Shown here: one piece after another, positions 58,952 through 63,089 of the stretch
Numbering within the stretch: the stretch's first letter is position 1
How the letters are laid out: every line of letters begins with the position of its first letter
IMG/VR virus record: IMGVR_UViG_3300009703_000017
Location: 1-63,089 of that record
Reading direction: 5' to 3' (one strand)
Length of the DNA: 63,089 bases
From: a virus
Program-made: the position numbers and the translations under genes
Notes under the pieces: generated by a model
Database searches by the model: none
What the model saw: the letters and a program-made list of their open reading frames with translations, nothing else
Told to the model about the DNA's origin: nothing

Positions 58952-60202
58952 ATGGGTACTAGCACGAGTGGTGGAATACCGATACGGCTAGTCCAGCGCA
59001 ACGGGGATTTGATTAATTTACACTGTACTGACTACAATTTCTCAATTAATCGGTCGGTAGCCGCTATACCTGTACCTGCGCTCGGTGAGCGAATCGGTGT
59101 GGATATGAATACGGTGTCTGTTGATATTCGGATGAATTGTGTACTTACCGATGACGATTGCTCAGGTACAGCCAAAGCACCATCAGCGGCAGGGGCGGCT
59201 ATTGATTTCAGTGTAGCGTCCGTGTTTGAGGCTACGGGTGATGAAGATGCTACAGACGGGTTCATGCTTGATGATGGAGGACCGGTCACCATAGCCAATC
59301 TGAACGGCAAATCGTTCTCTATCCGTACGACTCATCAAGTCACTCAAAGTATTGTACCCATCACTGTTCTGTTTGATACAAGCGTGTTACCCGCAGCGAG
59401 TAGTGCTGCTACGACTATTCTCACAGTTGGCCTGTCCGGTGTGGCAGATTCCGGGGCAGCACTCGCTACCGCTGTTCATACAGCGTTCACCGCTCATCTC
59501 GGAGCGTTCGTGCCTGACTTGACAAGTGCAGCAGGTAGTACAGATTTTAGCGACGCGTTTACTGTTGGGGCACTAACTACCGGGAAGAACGAGGGATTCG
59601 GGAATTGTCTAATCACTCTTACACAGACTGAGACTGGCCTGAACGGTAACTCCGGTACGCCTTTGTTTTGGACAGATGAAGACGAAGAAAAATTGCTAGT
59701 ACCGAGTTGGGAAACGTTCAACGGTGGTTCTTCCACCCATTCCTGTAAAAGCGCCGGCGATAAAATGCAAGACCTAATCGCTAATGTCGCCAACTCAAAC
59801 ATCGGTGGAGCGCTCGGTGGGGCATTCAATGTATTCAAAGGAGAAACCGACAAAGGTGGTTTTGATGCTGACGTCAATCTCTCTCTACGCGGAGCGCAAG
59901 ACGACTATATCGTGGGGCTTCAACTGCCTTACAGTTCTCTATTACACTCAACTACAGGCACAGATTTGCTCCCGCTCGGTTACGCCGCTCGTAATTTCTT
60001 AATCGTTACAGGGATAACTTCTCCCGATAACCAAAACGCCACCGGGAACGTGAACCCCGCGTCCACTATTTTTGATTCGCGTGATATGCTGACAGGGATT
60101 AGAGGGACCATCGTTCAGTGTAATTTCAGTTATAACGGAGCGGAAACTACGTATTCTGCTGAACTGACATTCCAACCGATAGATTTGATTATGGGATTGT
60201 GA
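58952..60202 (+). CDS. Distal tail/baseplate protein, 416 aa
   Basis: Beta-rich and Thr/Ser/Ala-rich. Starts MGTSTSGGIPIRLVQRNGDL; segment VAAIPVPALGERIGVDMNTV and final YNGAETTYSAELTFQPIDLI resemble tail-tube-like folds used by distal tail proteins. It comes straight after the tape measure, where the tail tip is normally encoded. Exact role unproved. Confidence 0.65.
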   Translation: MGTSTSGGIPIRLVQRNGDLINLHCTDYNFSINRSVAAIPVPALGERIGVDMNTVSVDIRMNCVLTDDDCSGTAKAPSAAGAAIDFSVASVFEATGDEDATDGFMLDDGGPVTIANLNGKSFSIRTTHQVTQSIVPITVLFDTSVLPAASSAATTILTVGLSGVADSGAALATAVHTAFTAHLGAFVPDLTSAAGSTDFSDAFTVGALTTGKNEGFGNCLITLTQTETGLNGNSGTPLFWTDEDEEKLLVPSWETFNGGSSTHSCKSAGDKMQDLIANVANSNIGGALGGAFNVFKGETDKGGFDADVNLSLRGAQDDYIVGLQLPYSSLLHSTTGTDLLPLGYAARNFLIVTGITSPDNQNATGNVNPASTIFDSRDMLTGIRGTIVQCNFSYNGAETTYSAELTFQPIDLIMGL

Positions 60203-60207
60203 TTCAC

Positions 60208-63089
60208 ATGACTCTGATTGGAAAAACCAGCAATACCCTATTCTTTAATGGAGTCGCTGACGGTATAGTAGTCCCTCAATCAGGGTTTGAGCGAACGGGT
60301 CTCAAATTGGATAACGGCGCACGCTCGTCCGGCACGACCACCGGTCAGGTGAACGGGTTTTCCCGAACATACAAACGAGATGTGGCTCAAGTTCTTGAAT
60401 CGTTCAGTATAGAAGCATGGGTAGCGCCTGACCACGGTGGAGTGGTCGTAGTCAAGGAAGACTTGTTTGAGTTACGAATCGGGGCTATTGGTGAGCCGGG
60501 ACCGGTCTCGTTCAATGTGCATGTGTCTGATGAAGGAATCAAGAAGACGTTTGGGGCGGTGAGCGCCACGCCCGTAATAGTAGCAGGCACTCAAGTCGGT
60601 TGGGACGGAATCGTGTACCCACGGGACAATGCTTCTTTCATGCAATCGGGCAATTGCCTTAACGAAAACACGCGCGAGTTGTTGCACATAGTAGGGTCGT
60701 TTGACGGCCGACTCGTTAAGGTGTACGTGAACGGCGAACTCGTAGCGTCAACCAAACTCAATAAACGGCATGACCTTAGAATGAATGAGAACGATTTGTA
60801 TATCGGGTCGGATTTCAGAGGATATATTGAGTCGGTTCATTGGCGGAGAGGGACGGACGAGCAGGTCCGCCCGTTGCCATTAATCGCTGGAACTGACTCT
60901 ATCGGGTTATGGCGGTTTGAAGAACCGGTAGAAGTAGACCAAACGGATTTTCATATTCAGGCGAACGTGGCAGAAGGTGCTACTACTATCAATATCGGCG
61001 CAACCGCCGCTCAAACTCTATACGAAACCATCACAGGTTTGACAGATTTCAGTAGTACGTTAGACGTAGCGACAGACTACGGTCTTGGGAACTACCAAGT
61101 ATCAACCCCTACCGGTAAGCAGAACATCGCTCATACTTCTTACAATCTTCTAATCAATCCTACAATATGCGACGTTAAAACAGGACAGGCTAACCTCAGT
61201 CCGCCTGAGCGGGTGCGATTGCTGAACGTAGCGACCAACGGTGATTTAACCGTTAACAGCATTCATCTTGATTTTGATACTGCGCCTTCAGGGGCGCGCG
61301 GAGTACTGCACGCTCGTACAGCGTTTGATACCACTAACAATCTTGCTAACGATAGTCTCGTAGTGCTCGTCAAAGGAGACTTACTTGTTGATAGCGGTAC
61401 GGGTGCGCCTTACCGACCACCGGGTATCGCTACCCAAATGATTGACAGGACAGGTCAAATGGTGATAGACGAAAGTGGTAGCCTGAACCACGGTATAGTA
61501 TTCTCTCGCAAACTCTCAATAGGGCAAACGAAAAATCCGTTTGATGCGGCCGCTTGGCCGTCCGTTCTTAACGACCGATTTAAAGAAGGGCATACCGCTC
61601 GGCACAAGTATAGTCAGCGGAATGGTCACCCGTTCCTACGAGTGTTCCCTGATGCTCAAGAAGAAATCGTGACCAAAACAGTTGACGGAGCGGCTGACCA
61701 TTTCAGCGTGCACTTTGACGCGCAGTCTATCGGAATGAAAGACCAAGTGCCTATCAATTCTCAAGTATCTCTGCACCGCAGAGCATTCATCGGTAAGATT
61801 CTCGCTACGAAAACTAACAGTATGGTTACAGAAATAGTTGAAAACGGGCATACTACTGCCGCTACGAGTGCTGAACGTAATAGAGAAATTATAGCGATAG
61901 GTGGCTCTAACTTTGACGTTCGCCCGTTCCTGCTCAAAGGGCATGCTGCTGAGAGTATACTCAATACCGATAACGTATACGACCTGCATCTCGCTCCTGA
62001 AACCGAATCACGAATCGCTATCCTTGAAGTCCCCACTCTCGCCCCCGCCGCTCCTTACGTTCAAATCCACTATAACGCAGTTGACCTGACAGGGTCTAAA
62101 ATGGGAGCGGGTGGGCCTGTACTGCTAATAGAGAAAACCGTACCAAGCGGTGGTTCAGTTATCGGTGGTCAATCGGTAGCAGCGCATATTGCAGCAGCAA
62201 TTGGTAGCGGGATGACTCTTCACGCGCCGGGTGGCATGATTCGGGTTACGGAGAAAGAGGCAGGGGATTCTAACGATTCACTCAAACCTCATCGCCTTGT
62301 CGGTGATAACACAGGCGGACAGCAGTACGAGATTGAGTTAGACGAAAGTCTGCTTCCTGCTAACCATACGCCTGTACGCGCCACCGACCCGGGTAATCAG
62401 CCGCCGCAAGGGGTTGATGCTTCACATTCACTTAATCCTGCTCACCCATCAGTCTACAACAGAATAGTGATGCGGCCTGCCAATCGTGGTCTACCCGACC
62501 CGCCGGTTGACGTCGCTCCAACCTATTTCCGTCAGACTCCAAGGATAGACAATGATAACACAAGCGGAGCGTTTGACGTTGCCGCTAACAACCATTCATC
62601 TCACGTTCACGAAGTCTTTGACGTAATTGATAATTATAGAGACAGGGGCGAACATGTGTTCATTGTACAACCGAGTTCACGTTCGCGCGTAATGCAGTTG
62701 GCTAAGGCAGAAGGACTGTCGGACGCGAGTGACGATGCTAACCATATCTCGCTTGAGTTCCTACAAGTGAGAGGTAGAGTGTCAAGCGTTGATATAGCGA
62801 GTGATGCTTTAGGTCGCCGTCTGATTTTTGATTGTAGAGGGTTGATGGATGACGTCAATGTAAACGCTGATTTTACCGGAGACGGTTCGCCTGACTCTCA
62901 CCCGATTAAGGAAATCATGCCGGGCGCGCCTGTGGTCACTGTCACGCTCGGCGGACCCGGTCAAGGGGCAGTGAATACCAAACCTACCTTTGACCCTTCA
63001 CCACTCAGCAGACTCGGGTGGTCTACGCGCCGCGATTGTACAGCGAGTGCTACAACTGTCGGTGCACCCGCCGTACCGTTTTCTACTAT
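60208..63089 (+). CDS. LamG-domain tail protein, truncated by window end
   Basis: ATG 60208; the frame stays open to the last base (960 codons). Residues about 65-230 form a concanavalin-like LamG domain: LESFSIEAWVAPDHGGVVVV, LLHIVGSFDGRLVKVYVNGE, and NDLYIGSDFRGYIESVHWRR. The rest is a long beta-rich chain (FHIQANVAEGATTINIGATA and on). It probably forms a tail fibre or tip protein that binds host surface sugars or proteins. Confidence 0.8.
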   Translation, partial: MTLIGKTSNTLFFNGVADGIVVPQSGFERTGLKLDNGARSSGTTTGQVNGFSRTYKRDVAQVLESFSIEAWVAPDHGGVVVVKEDLFELRIGAIGEPGPVSFNVHVSDEGIKKTFGAVSATPVIVAGTQVGWDGIVYPRDNASFMQSGNCLNENTRELLHIVGSFDGRLVKVYVNGELVASTKLNKRHDLRMNENDLYIGSDFRGYIESVHWRRGTDEQVRPLPLIAGTDSIGLWRFEEPVEVDQTDFHIQANVAEGATTINIGATAAQTLYETITGLTDFSSTLDVATDYGLGNYQVSTPTGKQNIAHTSYNLLINPTICDVKTGQANLSPPERVRLLNVATNGDLTVNSIHLDFDTAPSGARGVLHARTAFDTTNNLANDSLVVLVKGDLLVDSGTGAPYRPPGIATQMIDRTGQMVIDESGSLNHGIVFSRKLSIGQTKNPFDAAAWPSVLNDRFKEGHTARHKYSQRNGHPFLRVFPDAQEEIVTKTVDGAADHFSVHFDAQSIGMKDQVPINSQVSLHRRAFIGKILATKTNSMVTEIVENGHTTAATSAERNREIIAIGGSNFDVRPFLLKGHAAESILNTDNVYDLHLAPETESRIAILEVPTLAPAAPYVQIHYNAVDLTGSKMGAGGPVLLIEKTVPSGGSVIGGQSVAAHIAAAIGSGMTLHAPGGMIRVTEKEAGDSNDSLKPHRLVGDNTGGQQYEIELDESLLPANHTPVRATDPGNQPPQGVDASHSLNPAHPSVYNRIVMRPANRGLPDPPVDVAPTYFRQTPRIDNDNTSGAFDVAANNHSSHVHEVFDVIDNYRDRGEHVFIVQPSSRSRVMQLAKAEGLSDASDDANHISLEFLQVRGRVSSVDIASDALGRRLIFDCRGLMDDVNVNADFTGDGSPDSHPIKEIMPGAPVVTVTLGGPGQGAVNTKPTFDPSPLSRLGWSTRRDCTASATTVGAPAVPFST

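Overview
The window is a stretch of a tailed (Caudoviricetes-type) virus genome that most likely infects an archaeon. The viral evidence is an HK97-style morphogenesis block in canonical order: terminase large subunit, portal, XkdF-like protease fused to a scaffold, major capsid protein, head-tail joining proteins, tail tube, frameshifted tail chaperone, tape measure and a LamG tail protein. The archaeal evidence is a PCNA-type sliding clamp, TATA-box promoters (CTTTATAAAG about 25 nt upstream of the inferred starts), and GTG/TTG starts coupled by 4-nt overlaps with GGTG-type ribosome-binding sites. A marine euryarchaeal host (a magrovirus-like setting) is a reasonable guess, but it is inference. 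The window is not a whole genome: a gene runs off each end.

Layout. (1) 1-14,481, minus strand: early genes packed into three promoter-led operons. They encode PCNA, a DUF932-like protein, a short cytosine-C5 methyltransferase, a HARP/SNF2-type helicase, a second SF2 helicase, a 2H-phosphoesterase-like protein, and many 20-180 aa proteins, often with zinc ribbons. (2) 14,482-15,365: non-coding. It holds a promoter, an AT-rich core inside a nested inverted-repeat array (best origin candidate), a second nested 183-nt fold and a terminator. (3) 15,366-16,178: a single minus-strand gene. (4) 16,179-16,743: promoter, paired GAGCGCTC palindromes and a terminator. (5) 16,744-19,470: a large minus-strand protein with an HEYGH motif. 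(6) 19,498-63,089, plus strand: the late region. It opens with disordered or zinc-bearing proteins and a membrane-protein cluster that includes an Arf-like GTPase interrupted by an in-frame TGA, then continues through packaging, head and tail genes.

How the genes fit together. The clamp, helicases, methyltransferase and DUF932 protein would serve replication and DNA protection. The nested repeats beside the early promoter would be the replication start. Late genes build and fill the capsid and make a long tail. Several short peptides recur in otherwise unrelated proteins: A-W-x-x-L-K near protein ends, W-N-x-x-T-G-E-F/Y, I-P-I-P-I-P and E-M-x-W-x-D-x-H-x-L-A. They suggest a shared docking or virion-targeting code.

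Strongest leads: the textbook -1 frameshift site (CCCTTTG plus a GAAA-loop hairpin) in the tail chaperone gene; the AWxxLK peptide family, including a 36-residue protein that is little more than the peptide and a zinc knuckle; the Arf-like GTPase; a catalytically dead DNA-ligase-like domain at the end of a 1,960-residue virion protein; and the two nested inverted-repeat structures. All functional statements rest on motifs read by eye; no database search was run.
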